Assembly (NCBI GenBank): GCA_027924585.1
Contig: BSBM01000372.1
Location: 6,183,001-6,247,000, forward strand
DNA: 64,000 nt
Origin: Larix kaempferi
Lineage: Eukaryota; Streptophyta; Pinopsida; Pinales; Pinaceae
Direction of reading: 5' to 3'
Positions within the stretch are counted from its first letter, which is position 1; every line of letters starts with the position of its first letter. The notes beneath the pieces are model-generated. The model did not search any database. It saw only the letters and a list, made by a program, of their open reading frames with translations, and was not told the DNA's origin. Positions 55,361 to 64,000 of the stretch are shown in pieces. The translations under genes and the position numbers were made by a program.

Positions 55361-55626
55361 ACTTAAAAATGGAGAGAGTAGACATTGTTATACACAACAC
55401 ACAAATCTATTACTATTGCGATGTCTTATGTACAAATTATATCTCCAATATATAGAGATGAGAGAGTTGTTATCAGATCTAACAGTTTCTAAATATAGCT
55501 GCTAACAGTTTCTAAATATAGCTAAGATAGGTTGAAATAATATCTCAACCACACACCAAACTAGCAGAGAATCTCTCATCTATCAACAACTAAACACACA
55601 AGATAAACATTATCTCTAACAAAGAT

Positions 55627-56425
55627 TACGGTGATGGTATTGCAGTATTATGGACTTCATATCCAACCACTCATCCTCTAATTTCAGAGACTAAACAAGG
55701 AAAATAAACCTATGACAAAGTCAAGGATTAAGTGATAGGTATTAGAGCATTAATAGGGGCTTCGTAGAAGCATCTACTTCCAAAGCACGTATCAATAGAA
55801 AAGACAATGTGATTAATGTTTGCCGTGGGTTTGTAAAGCAATTACCGATTAGTGTGAATAGAGCTTGAAATACATTATTTATTAAATTGAAACGACGTTT
55901 ACAATGTGAAAGATACGTTGCCATGCTTTAATCTGGTTGGTCACGACATGCCAGGACACGCCATCATGAGATCAAAGAAAAAATATTTTTGGAAACCTCT
56001 GCATGGGATGATGCGGAATCGAAAATGAATATGCTGGATCAAGTTTGATCCTTGAGATACCTTAGAGGATTACCTGGTCTTTTGTCAGAATTTTCTGATA
56101 GCTGTTCCAGTTAAATGAACGGCACTTCACAAATAACCTGCATAGTTACATAAAAATAACCGGTTAAAAGCATATGCAATTCAAAATAAAATTCATGCCT
56201 CGATAGCTGCATGCTTGCAGAAGCATCCGATTGCTCTTTAATGATGTCTATCGAGGGCAGTAATAGAACGGTGAAAATCACAAGGCAGAATCAAGTGTGC
56301 TATTGTAATCGTTCACAGATGAATTTAGTGTGAATAGCTCACCATTAAGTCTCCTTCTATTTTGGAAACAAACTTTGTATTTTTGAAGTAATGATTTCAT
56401 CCATTTCTTTAACAGAACTCACATT
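55627..56425. other. Downstream flank of the EMF1-like exon
   Basis: The proximal part (about 56100-56425) should contain the 3' untranslated region and polyadenylation site of the minus-strand EMF1-like gene. I could not place a definite signal. The distal part shows no recognised feature. Confidence 0.4.
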
Positions 56426-58552
56426 CTACCCCACAGAATCCAGAATGTCCACATTTGTGCTGGTAGGATCACCAACAGCATCCTTCTGACAAAGGAATTC
56501 TCGCAGGTGCTTTTTCTTGAAGCTTCTCGGACGTTTTTGCCCTTGTGGGATTGCCATATTTCTATTTCTTTCACTATGTGAAAGAGCTCTACGAGATGAA
56601 GCCAGATGCTCATAACCAAAACTGTATCCATGCTCTTCGTTGTCTATAATGAGTTCAGCTGGGTTCTGATTCAGTTTGCATATTTCCACATCGCAAGCCT
56701 TTTTACCGCACAAAGCAGATTCCTCAAGTTCTTTGCTCAGTCTCAAGTCCTTTGCTTTCGCTATATCCGTTAAGTTTTGTTTAGGCTTAGATTCCAACAC
56801 CCAAGGGGATTGTATATATTGATGCCCACTCTGAGGGTAAATATCCATAGTAGATCTTTGACCTCTGTTTAGGTGCATATTAGTAGGTGTTGGCCTATAT
56901 GATCTGAAGCCTTTGGTAAAACTTGAGCTTTTTACAACCCTTGTACTCTGAGAAGCAGGAGGAACAGTAGAGAAAGTTTGCAGATTGCCTTTGTCACCAT
57001 TTGTCCATGGTAATCCCTTTTTCGTCCTTGTTCCAGTACCATGGAAGGGAGAGTTTGTTCTCAAAATAGAGGGTTCCAAAGTAACACCAGCCTTGCCAGG
57101 GACTGCACATGAAGGCATAGAAGTTCCAGAGTACCCATTTGACACATGATTCACAGAATCCCTGAACTTTGGAACAGGAGGTATAGTTTTAACTGAACTA
57201 ATGATTTGTTTGTTCATGCATGCGCTATCTTGAATGGATGATGAACCTGTAAATACTCTTTCAGTGCCAGTAAATGTTTCCCCTCGATGCCTCTCCATCA
57301 CCCCAGATGAGGTACAGGTTGCTGGATGAAACCAACTGACATGGTTTTGTGAAGAGCCCTGAGGTAGATTGGAGAAGTTTCTGTTGTCACTGTTTTCTGT
57401 TGCCATGCTTTTATTCCCACAGTTTGCTGGAACTGGTACACTTTGCCCCATTAGCCTCAGCAAGGGTGCAGAGGGAAGACAGTTTTTCTTCCCAAATGTC
57501 TGTGTTTCCTGGGAATTTACCTGCTGCAATAAAGCTGAGTTACTTTGTCCATCGAAATAAAGAGGTCTTGAACCTCCATCTGTTCTTACTGAGAGATTTG
57601 GAATACCATTTCCTTTCTGATGCTCAGATAGAAGATCAAATTTAGAGCCAGAACCTCCTAAATCTATATTCTCATTGGGCAAGTTTCGTGGACTGTCAGT
57701 ATTTGTGAGCATTTGATGTGAGTACCCATCATAACCAAGGGAGGGCTCAGATTTATTTTGAAAAACTGGAAGAACTGGATCTGTGATGTATGATAATGCA
57801 GGGGTGCTTTCCCTGTGCAACTTTTGAATTTCCATATAGCTACTGTAAGTTGATGATCCCTGCAACCACATAGAATCTAGTGCCATGGTGTCTGTAGTGA
57901 AAACTCCGTACCGATCACATGCAGCATTTGTTTCATCGAAAAGTGGTGCAACAAAATGTGGAGAATATTTGTCCCATTCATTGAACCATTGGGTCAACTG
58001 CAACATGGCCAGGTGACCTTTACATGAGCCAGATGTGATGCCTTCCTTATCTGAAATGCATGAATTATCTGTTGCACTTACCCTGGAAACATCTATGTGG
58101 CCATTGTCTACTAGTAAATCACTGCTAAAGTGATTTCTTAAAGAGGCCTTCAGGTTTTCTTCACCAGTTGGTTTGGGCTGTGCCTTACTATTAGGCGTGA
58201 CATTGTGCTGCTTGAGGCCTGTTGCTTCTTCCTCTACATGTTTATTAACATGACAGAAATCTGTTTTTTTTCTTTTCAATCTTTTTTCATCCTTCTGGAG
58301 CTCATGGTTTCTGTGAAAATTTTTGGGGCTTGACAGACCTCGTTCATGTTGATTTTTAGCCATTAGCTCAACAATATCCATAGGTATTTCATCTTCCATT
58401 TCAGGAAACTCTTGTCTTCTTTGCCCATATTCAAGGTTAAGGAAATTGTTCTGAAGTTCCTTGTCCCTTGATATCGATGCCAAATGTGTTATGCCTTGAG
58501 TGAATTGAAGAGCATTAGTGCCGGCTTCAGATAAACATGGAGTTGAGGAACT
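56426..58552 (-). CDS. EMF1: EMF1-like (EMBRYONIC FLOWER 1) terminal exon
   Basis: A single open exon of about 708 codons ends at TAG (56426-56428). It begins after a good acceptor (TTTTTGTTTCAG, ending 58553), so the apparent upstream start is a TTG inside the intron and the true start lies in missing 5' exons. DEIPMDIVELMAKNQHER (about 53-76 from that TTG) is the motif I associate with EMF1 proteins. Near the C-terminus, EICKLNQNPAEL fits the C-x-x-N-x-NPA(D/E) block of EMF1. The rest is serine/asparagine-rich and low in folded-domain signals, as in EMF1, with a basic patch near the end (RPRSFKKKHLREF). EMF1 is a plant-specific nuclear Polycomb-associated protein that helps maintain H3K27me3 silencing and represses flowering genes in Arabidopsis. 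The frame has no internal stop, so it may be functional. Confidence 0.75.
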   Translation of the reverse strand, partial: SSSTPCLSEAGTNALQFTQGITHLASISRDKELQNNFLNLEYGQRRQEFPEMEDEIPMDIVELMAKNQHERGLSSPKNFHRNHELQKDEKRLKRKKTDFCHVNKHVEEEATGLKQHNVTPNSKAQPKPTGEENLKASLRNHFSSDLLVDNGHIDVSRVSATDNSCISDKEGITSGSCKGHLAMLQLTQWFNEWDKYSPHFVAPLFDETNAACDRYGVFTTDTMALDSMWLQGSSTYSSYMEIQKLHRESTPALSYITDPVLPVFQNKSEPSLGYDGYSHQMLTNTDSPRNLPNENIDLGGSGSKFDLLSEHQKGNGIPNLSVRTDGGSRPLYFDGQSNSALLQQVNSQETQTFGKKNCLPSAPLLRLMGQSVPVPANCGNKSMATENSDNRNFSNLPQGSSQNHVSWFHPATCTSSGVMERHRGETFTGTERVFTGSSSIQDSACMNKQIISSVKTIPPVPKFRDSVNHVSNGYSGTSMPSCAVPGKAGVTLEPSILRTNSPFHGTGTRTKKGLPWTNGDKGNLQTFSTVPPASQSTRVVKSSSFTKGFRSYRPTPTNMHLNRGQRSTMDIYPQSGHQYIQSPWVLESKPKQNLTDIAKAKDLRLSKELEESALCGKKACDVEICKLNQNPAELIIDNEEHGYSFGYEHLASSRRALSHSERNRNMAIPQGQKRPRSFKKKHLREFLCQKDAVGDPTSTNVDILDSVG

Positions 58553-59262
58553 CTGAAACAAAAATGTAGAAATGTTTGTTATAGAGATGTCTTATTTCTC
58601 TTAAGAACAGAACAATGTGATGTAAATCTGCCCAATCTTTATGAATCGGAAGCATAAGAGAGTATGTAGATCACATTCAAATTAGCCATCCTCATCGGAG
58701 TCCAAAAAAGGATTTGTTATAGAGATGTCTTATTTCTCTTAAGAACAGAACAATGTGATGTAAATCTGCCCAATCTTTATGAATCGGAAGCATAAGAGAA
58801 TATGTAGATCACATTCAAATTAGCCATCCTCATCGGAGTCCAAAAAAGGATTTCATGAAGCAGACGCATCAGAATGGACTTGTGATGTCAATGCAAGGCT
58901 TGGGAAGAAATTATCAGCAGTGCAAAAAATCAAGCATCATATCATCTAATTAGAGCACTTTAGACCCAACAGAATCACATCCTTTATATTCTATCTTTCT
59001 AGCAGTAAACAACAGAGAAGTATACACCCATCATATCAAGCATCATATCATCTAATTAGATCACTTTAGACCCAAGAGAATCATCATACTTTATATTCTA
59101 TCTTTCTAGCAGTAAACAACAGAGAAGTATACACCCATCATATCAAGCATCATATCATCTAATTAGATCACTTTAGACCCAAGAGAATCATCATACTTTA
59201 TATTCTATCTTTCTAGCAGTAAACAACAGAGAAGTATAGCATTCATCCATGCCATAATAAAA
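58553..59262 (-). repeat. Intron upstream of the EMF1-like exon, with two tandem duplications
   Basis: A 138-bp perfect-but-one-base duplication occupies 58575-58712 and 58713-58850. A unit of 106-107 bp is present three times, starting 58933, 59039 and 59146 and ending near 59240. The copies are almost identical, so both expansions are recent. Confidence 0.9.
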
Positions 59263-59699
59263 TACATACCGTTCAAAGACAAGATGTGAGCTTCTTCCAA
59301 ATGTTTCTTCTTTCTAACATTTTTAAATGAAAAGCAGATTTAGAAGAAAACCCCTAATCCTTGGAATCTCTGCTATGTTTTTGAGGGTTTGAGGTTCCCA
59401 CATGGTCTTTTCAACCTCTAGACACTTTCACTGCAGCCCTGTGTCAGATGATCTAGGTTTATCCTGCATTTAGTTCGCTGTCCGTACTGTTTTCCTTTCC
59501 CACCAAGAAGGCGGGGGCCTCATAGTGACCAACATTCCCACATCTGCACACTCTGTTGCAGCTGCTGGGGAGAAAAATGGTGTCCAAAACAGCTTACAAG
59601 TTTGTTACAAAAATCATCCATGAGTTAATACTTGTACTATTAATCCCTGTACTTGGAATTATCCATGAGTTTGAAACTCTTGTTAAGATTATTGATGTC
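59263..59699 (-). other. Possible further exon or intron of the EMF1-like gene
   Basis: On the minus strand a strong donor-like junction, TTGAACG/GTATGTATT, lies near 59271, which would end an upstream exon. The frame before it is open for about 18 codons (KNVRKKKHLEEAHILSLN) but ends in phase 1, while the terminal exon starts in phase 0, so the two do not join directly. Further up, CNRVCRCGNVGHYEAPAF resembles a zinc-knuckle-like piece near 59545. I could not identify the EMF1 N-terminal region. Confidence 0.3.
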
Positions 59700-59931
59700 T
59701 GTTAGAAACCTAATCCTTAGGTATTATGGTTCATTGTACATACTACATATTAATTAAATTAGTTCAGTTACTTAAGAAATGTGAAGTATCATAGAGAATG
59801 AGAATAGGACCTCTTGGAAGATGAAATCCAAAGGTAATTTCTCCATGTATTTATATGAGATTCACCTTAATGCAAAATCATCAAGCATTGGAGTTATCTC
59901 ATCAAGCATTGAAGTTATCCAGGCCTGAAAG
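59700..59931 (+). repeat. Copia 5' LTR remnant
   Basis: Starts TGTTAGAAACC, a common Copia LTR start, and ends at a primer-binding site. 232 bp. A CATCAAGCATTG-type phrase is duplicated near its end. No second copy was found in the window. Confidence 0.6.
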
Positions 59932-59944
59932 TGGTATCAGAGAC
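59932..59944 (+). promoter_or_regulatory. Copia primer-binding site
   Basis: TGGTATCAGAGAC, matching the initiator-Met site for 11 bases, directly after the LTR. Confidence 0.8.
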
Positions 59945-61187
59945 CTGGTCTTTTTATTAACTCAATGATTGACTGTGGTCTGGTTTTTGTCCTCCTTCAG
60001 TCTACTCGAGCATGGTACCTCTGCATACTGTCCTTCAGACCTGCAAACCTGGGCATTTAACCTATCTCCTCTGCCTGCGTTATATCTCCTCTACATGCTC
60101 AGACCTGTGTGTTACATCTTCTCAGCCTCGACCTAGTGTTTACACGTTAAGCTAAAAAACCTAATGCATTTTACCTCTGTGTGCTATTTCGTGGAAGGTT
60201 AAACTCTGTGTTAGATAGTCCATCTCCGTGTGCATGATATTATTAACTTCATGCTATACTCCTGTGCAAATCATTTTACCTATGTGTTTGAGTTCATCCT
60301 GCACAGGGTTGGACCCTGTTTTCGACGCCTATTGCTATCACTCTGTCTAGTACTCTCTATGCATATGTCCTCCATGTTGGTATCTCATGCTACCTATGCA
60401 TAGTATCTACCCTCTTTGTGCCCGAGTCACAACTACCTCAAATCCTCTATGTGTTCTCCTACACCCTCAGTGGCTGGAATGAGCAGTTCATTCTACTCGC
60501 CCAACACAGAGGTCACAGTGTTCCACGGCATCCGCAGTCCTGCCATCATCATAGCCAAGTATTTGGAGTGGATTTATAGGTACACCAGCTGTAGCCCCTC
60601 CTACTTCATCGTAGGTTACATCTGCATCAACTGCCTCGTTCACAAGCAACCAGATGTCCCAGTCATTTCTCTCAATATCCATCACCTGGTATCTCTGCAT
60701 ATTAACCTCATTTGGAACAAATAACCTAATAAAAGCATCGCTTGAGAGATAGAACACGAGCTTCCCTTCCGAGATGAGATATATGTGCTCGTTCGCATGG
60801 CCATGGAATTCAAAGTGAACAAGATATTGAGAGCTTCAGGAGGCAAAGGCATGGAGAAAGGGACATTTTGAGTGCATGAAGAGTCTTTGAAGTTCTCCTT
60901 TGCAAGCCAGAGTTGAAATTAAATTAGAAGGATGTAAGCATAATCACTTAAATTTCTTTCCTTTTTTTCCATTTGAAGAATTGATGTTCAAAACCCTAGA
61001 CATATTTTACGGGTTCTTTAGTCACAAAGATACTTGCAAGAAGCACTGTTATCTGTTTTGCAATTGAGAAAAGATTGTTATTGGCGGAAGCTTTATGTTT
61101 GAACTGAAAGAACACTTTTAAGCAAGTCCAGCTTGAAGTGATTTACTGTTGAAGATGCATTATCTTATCTCTATTGTCAGAGTGGTG
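59945..61187. other. Leader-like region of the Copia remnant, with an antisense open frame
   Basis: A longer leader than usual between primer site and gag. Repeated phrases built on CTGTGTG or CTCTGTG at 60010-60400 suggest short degenerate repeats. On the minus strand 60488-60833 stays open for about 115 codons (VFYLSSDAFIRLFVPNEV, VMDIERNDWDIWLLVNEA). I do not recognise it; it could be part of another inserted repeat. Confidence 0.35.
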
Positions 61188-61560
61188 CTTAGTAGCAAAG
61201 AGAACTATCAAGAATGGACAAGGAAGATTAAGCATACACTCATCTTCAATGATTGATGAGATGACTCATCTTCAATGATTGATAAGATGACATTTGCGAA
61301 GGAAAAGATGGCACCAAACCTACAATACCAACAGTAGACAAAGAGCTTGCAAGAGCAAAGAAAAGAAAGCCTAAGCAATGATTACTGCTACAATAGGTGA
61401 AGAGATGAGTTTTATATAGTGTCTATTACATATTCATATGGTGCTTTGAGGAAATTAAAAGATTTGTATGACTCACACTCAGAATTGGATCTTATTCAAT
61501 TGCTGTTAAAGCTCTTCAGCCTAGAGTTGATGGATAATGACCCCATGGCTTAGCATTAGA
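61188..61560 (+). pseudogene. Copia Gag remnant (UBN2-like)
   Basis: LSSKENYQEWTRKIKHTL near 61188-61245 and ALRKLKDLYDSHSELDLI followed by QLLLKLFSLELMDN near 61440-61540 are typical Copia Gag segments in different frames. The middle is damaged. Together with the LTR and primer site at 59700-59944 this defines a plus-strand Copia remnant whose pol is missing. Confidence 0.65.
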
Positions 61561-62054
61561 ATTTAAAGCCATTATGCATGAAATTGATGCCTCTTGTGTG
61601 AAAATAGACATTGCTCTTGTTACCACCGATTCCGTATCAGTGTCCACATGTGCAGAGGTAGGCGAATTGTATAAGCAGTCCTGGGCAATCTTTAAAGATA
61701 AACCAGCAGTCAAAGGCAAGTTTTGGACAGATCTTGGTTTTTGGCAGCCTTGAAGATGATGATACACTACATGCCCTAGCATTTCAAGCTTGTGTGGATG
61801 GTATGATTGTTGTTATCTTTAGATGCATTGTTGAGTTTCAGGGTACAATGTCAGCATGAAGGAGATTCTCGGAACTGTGCATCAAGCAATGAACTCTTCC
61901 CAAAAGATAAGCCATAGCACAGACCTCTCAACCGGCACTGCCGAAGATAATGTGAGAACATATAGTAGATGAGATAGACCTGGAAAATTCAGCCCTTTAA
62001 CTGCTTGTAAGGCACATTCAATTCTAGCATATGGAGGGTGACTTATTCATTTAC
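61561..62054 (+). other. Short open frames of unknown origin after the Gag remnant
   Basis: A frame from about 61530 to 61755 reads LALEFKAIMHEIDASCV, then VGELYKQSWAIFKDKPAV, and closes KGKFWTDLGFWQP-stop. A second short frame (61856-61972) starts MKEILGTVHQAMNSS. Amino-acid composition looks protein-like, but I do not recognise a family. They may be captured exons or part of a decayed gene. Confidence 0.25.
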
Positions 62055-62138
62055 AGGTTCAAGCGTTTCCCAGCCGTAAGCAAATGCAATTTCAGCATCA
62101 ACTAGTGCAGCCTCACAGAACAGCAGAGGTTTTATGTC
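62055..62138 (-). pseudogene. Orphan 84-bp exon-like block
   Basis: The minus strand has ACTAATGATGC (branch-point-like), GGTTTCAG, then exactly 84 bp encoding 28 residues (DIKPLLFCEAALVDAEIA then FAYGWETLEP), then GTAAATG. Both ends are in phase 0 and bear AG/GT signals. I cannot name the protein. It could be one exon of a gene extending to the right, or a piece of a pseudogene. No partner exon was recognised nearby. Confidence 0.4.
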
Positions 62139-63379
62139 CTGAAACCTAGCATCATTAGTATAGAAGAGTATCTTGAGTATTCTTCAGGCCTATCAAGACA
62201 AAGAAATAAATTCCTCTCAATTGATTGGTTGTTGTTAACTTGTGGTTCAAGAGGGATCTAAAAGAATTGTCAAAAATTATTCAGCTAAAGACTGCACCTT
62301 CATATACAGGATATTGAAGGCATAGAAGATGCATTGTGTGAGCAGAACATCCCGTGCTAGTATCCACAGATGAACAGCCTCTGTACCCCCTGCAGCTGAG
62401 CTTGGTCTTAACACAAAGTACTTGTAAATCATGGCTGTTCTGAGATTTATCCTTTGGCGTCACCTACAGCAGCAGAGATCACACTTTGCATAGAAACCAA
62501 GGATCGTTGTTCAAGAACTTTTGAATCAATGCACACGGCTTTATTCAAAACTTGTCATAGAGCTGATTCCTGAGATATAGTCAAAGAGAAGGAAGAAGAT
62601 GCTGTTGGAAACTTAGAGAAATTGCAGTCTTTATTATTAACAGGAATGAAGGATAAATCTGTCTTGATATAGTGTTCAGGTAAAGAAGAGAAGCAAGCAC
62701 GTCATGCAGCAGTATAACTTTCTGCCAGCGCACTGTTCTAGCCTCAGGCTGCACTCTGGAAATGATGTGCTTCGGCCTCAATTAACCTCATAACAGCGCA
62801 GCAGTCTCAGCACTCTGCCCTGATTCAGTAATCTACAGCCGTTATCAAATATAATGAAAGATGTCCAGCGTTTAAGATGGTTCGACAGCACCACGAAGCC
62901 GTTGCTGCATTGATTTGCAATCCATTTCAAGCTCTGTTCAGAGATCTGATGTGTTGAAGCAGGGCACAGTCTATGCAAACCAGTAACCGCTGGACCACAA
63001 GCGTGTGTCGGTGTTTCAACCTTTAAGCATACGGCTTCATACAGCGTCTTGGTCATCCAGATAGCTGGCTATCTCAGTCATGGGGATTTCCAGCTGCACT
63101 ATCCTCGTGGGTCCACGCGTGGGAGAGTTGGTGCTGTTTGGAGCTAAGTCGTATGGTGTAAACCATTCCTTGTTGGCATATGGCAAATAGCATTGGATCG
63201 TGGAGCAGTTTATCAAAGGTGCGAGCTAAATCATGTCTAATGTGCATTGTAGGCCATCGTGTAATCTCCTCAATAAACATAGATTAGTCATGGCATCTAG
63301 GTGATAGGAAGTCTTTAAATTTTTGATCTTGTTTGCATGTGTCTGAGTTCTAGTCTGATAGTTTTAAGAAGGTAACGAA
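62139..63379. other. Intergenic or intronic DNA, no gene recognised
   Basis: Minus-strand frames of about 60-92 codons exist (62281-62463, 62778-63056, 63074-63280). None shows a domain or splice support that I can recognise. If the 84-bp block belongs to a real gene, further exons could be here. Confidence 0.3.
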
Positions 63380-64000
63380 GTCTGAATTAACATTTTTACG
63401 CTGGCTCTCCTTCCGAAGGAAAATCTCACGTTTCGGTAGCTTAGGCGGGCATGGTGTTGGTTCATTAGCTACCGAAAACCTTGTTTTCGGCAGCTTACAG
63501 TATGAGAAACAGAACGCTCCAACCACCGAAAAGGCGAAACTACCGCGTGAAGTGGAGGGACGGTTTTCAGTGGCTTGGGCGAACATGACGACATTCATTA
63601 GCCACCGAAAGTTGGGCGCTTTCCGCAGTTTGCAGGGCAAGTTAAAAGCTTTCCATAGCTGCCGAAAGGAAAAGCTACGCTCGCAGTCCATGAAGCCGTT
63701 TCGGGGGTTTAGGCGAACACGACGGTGTTCATTAGCCACCGAAAGTCAGGCACACTTTTTGTAGCTTGCCATCCAATGGGCTGGATTAGCCACAACCGCC
63801 AAAAACAAAAAGGCGTTGGTGAAAGTCGTGTTCCGGCGGCATACCAGGTTTTAAGGCGGATTATCGGCTGCCGAAGGGGGAGTTACGTTGAACAACGGCC
63901 ATGTCAAATCGGGGTTTGGGGTCATAAGACAGGGAACCCATCATGGCGTAGCCGCCGAAAGGGTCAATTCAGTGAAAACAGGACTCACCCTGAGGGAAGG
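63380..64000. repeat. GC-richer edge with scattered (G/A)CCGAAA motifs
   Basis: A motif close to TAGC(C/T)(A/G)CCGAAA, or its reverse complement, occurs near 63433, 63470, 63486, 63522, 63600, 63660, 63735, 63868 and 63951. Spacing is irregular and both orientations occur. Base composition rises clearly compared with the DNA to the left. It is probably the start of another repeat family that continues past the window. Confidence 0.5.

Larger units (their letters stand above)
53086..55621 (-). mobile_element. Small non-autonomous LTR element (TRIM/LARD-like)
   Basis: 2.5 kb with LTRs of 238 bp (53086-53323) and 261 bp (55361-55621) and an AAGAT target duplication. The 23-bp length difference is a tandem duplication (CTAACAGTTTCTAAATATAGC) in the right LTR. 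On the minus strand TGGTATCAGAGC directly follows the right LTR (PBS, 55349-55360) and AAGGGAGGA precedes the left LTR (polypurine tract, 53324-53332). No gag or pol motif is present. The LTRs are near-identical, so the insertion is young. The outer LTR end reads AAGT on the minus strand in place of the usual CA. Confidence 0.9.

Noticed and set aside
57349-57645. Plus-strand frame of 98 codons inside the EMF1-like exon
   Set aside because: Antisense shadow of the long minus-strand exon, without a domain.
58553-58561. Methionine start for the EMF1-like protein at 58561
   Set aside because: The codon is TTG and is part of a TTTTTGTTTCAG acceptor, so the exon starts at 58552 and the true start codon is in an earlier exon.
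58933-59240. CRISPR-like repeat array
   Set aside because: The three units are contiguous tandem copies of about 106 bp without unique spacers, in a plant context.

Overview
This window looks like intergenic DNA from a large, repeat-rich seed-plant genome. A gymnosperm is my best guess; that is inference, and no organelle or ribosomal marker is present. Nearly everything identifiable is LTR-retrotransposon sequence, nested several layers deep. I also see two tRNA-derived SINE-like insertions, a roughly 885-bp tandem array, and three traces of cellular genes: a broken LysM-type receptor kinase, the terminal exon of an EMF1-like gene, and one unidentified 84-bp exon.

0-15 kb: a complete minus-strand Ty3/Gypsy element (here Gypsy-A, 999-14202) has 1433-bp LTRs, a 5-bp target duplication (AACTT), and sits in the kinase pseudogene. 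From its 5' LTR it carries a triplicated leader containing the primer-binding site, then one 6.6-kb gag-pol frame broken by three TAG codons. Its order is Gag, five CCHC knuckles, protease, a second capsid-like domain, RT, RNase H and integrase. A large separate ORF3 lies next to the 3' LTR.

15-27 kb: degraded LINE sequence, then a Copia-type non-autonomous element (Copia-G, 19017-23963, TSD CATGT). It keeps gag but has a repeat-rich acidic ORF where pol should be. Its 3' LTR contains a further solo LTR with its own TSD.

27-49 kb: a stack of Copia and Gypsy copies. A Sirevirus-like minus-strand Copia (Copia-M) is interrupted in gag by a truncated relative of Gypsy-A (Gypsy-B). Its 5' LTR is split by a complete but decayed chromovirus-like Gypsy (Gypsy-C, TSD ATGGT). 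Next come the 3' end of a plus-strand Copia (Copia-P), a decayed minus-strand Copia (Copia-N) and a solo LTR with a TSD.

49-56 kb: AT-rich DNA with the tandem array, a SINE, and a 2.5-kb TRIM/LARD-like element (TSD AAGAT) that seems to carry a captured exon.

56-64 kb: the EMF1-like terminal exon (711-codon frame, minus strand), an upstream intron with two tandem duplications, a Copia remnant, an orphan 84-bp exon-like block, and a GC-richer edge dotted with GCCGAAA/ACCGAAA motifs. Element names are labels made up for this annotation. No bacterial-style operons, CRISPR arrays, rRNA or functional tRNA genes were seen.
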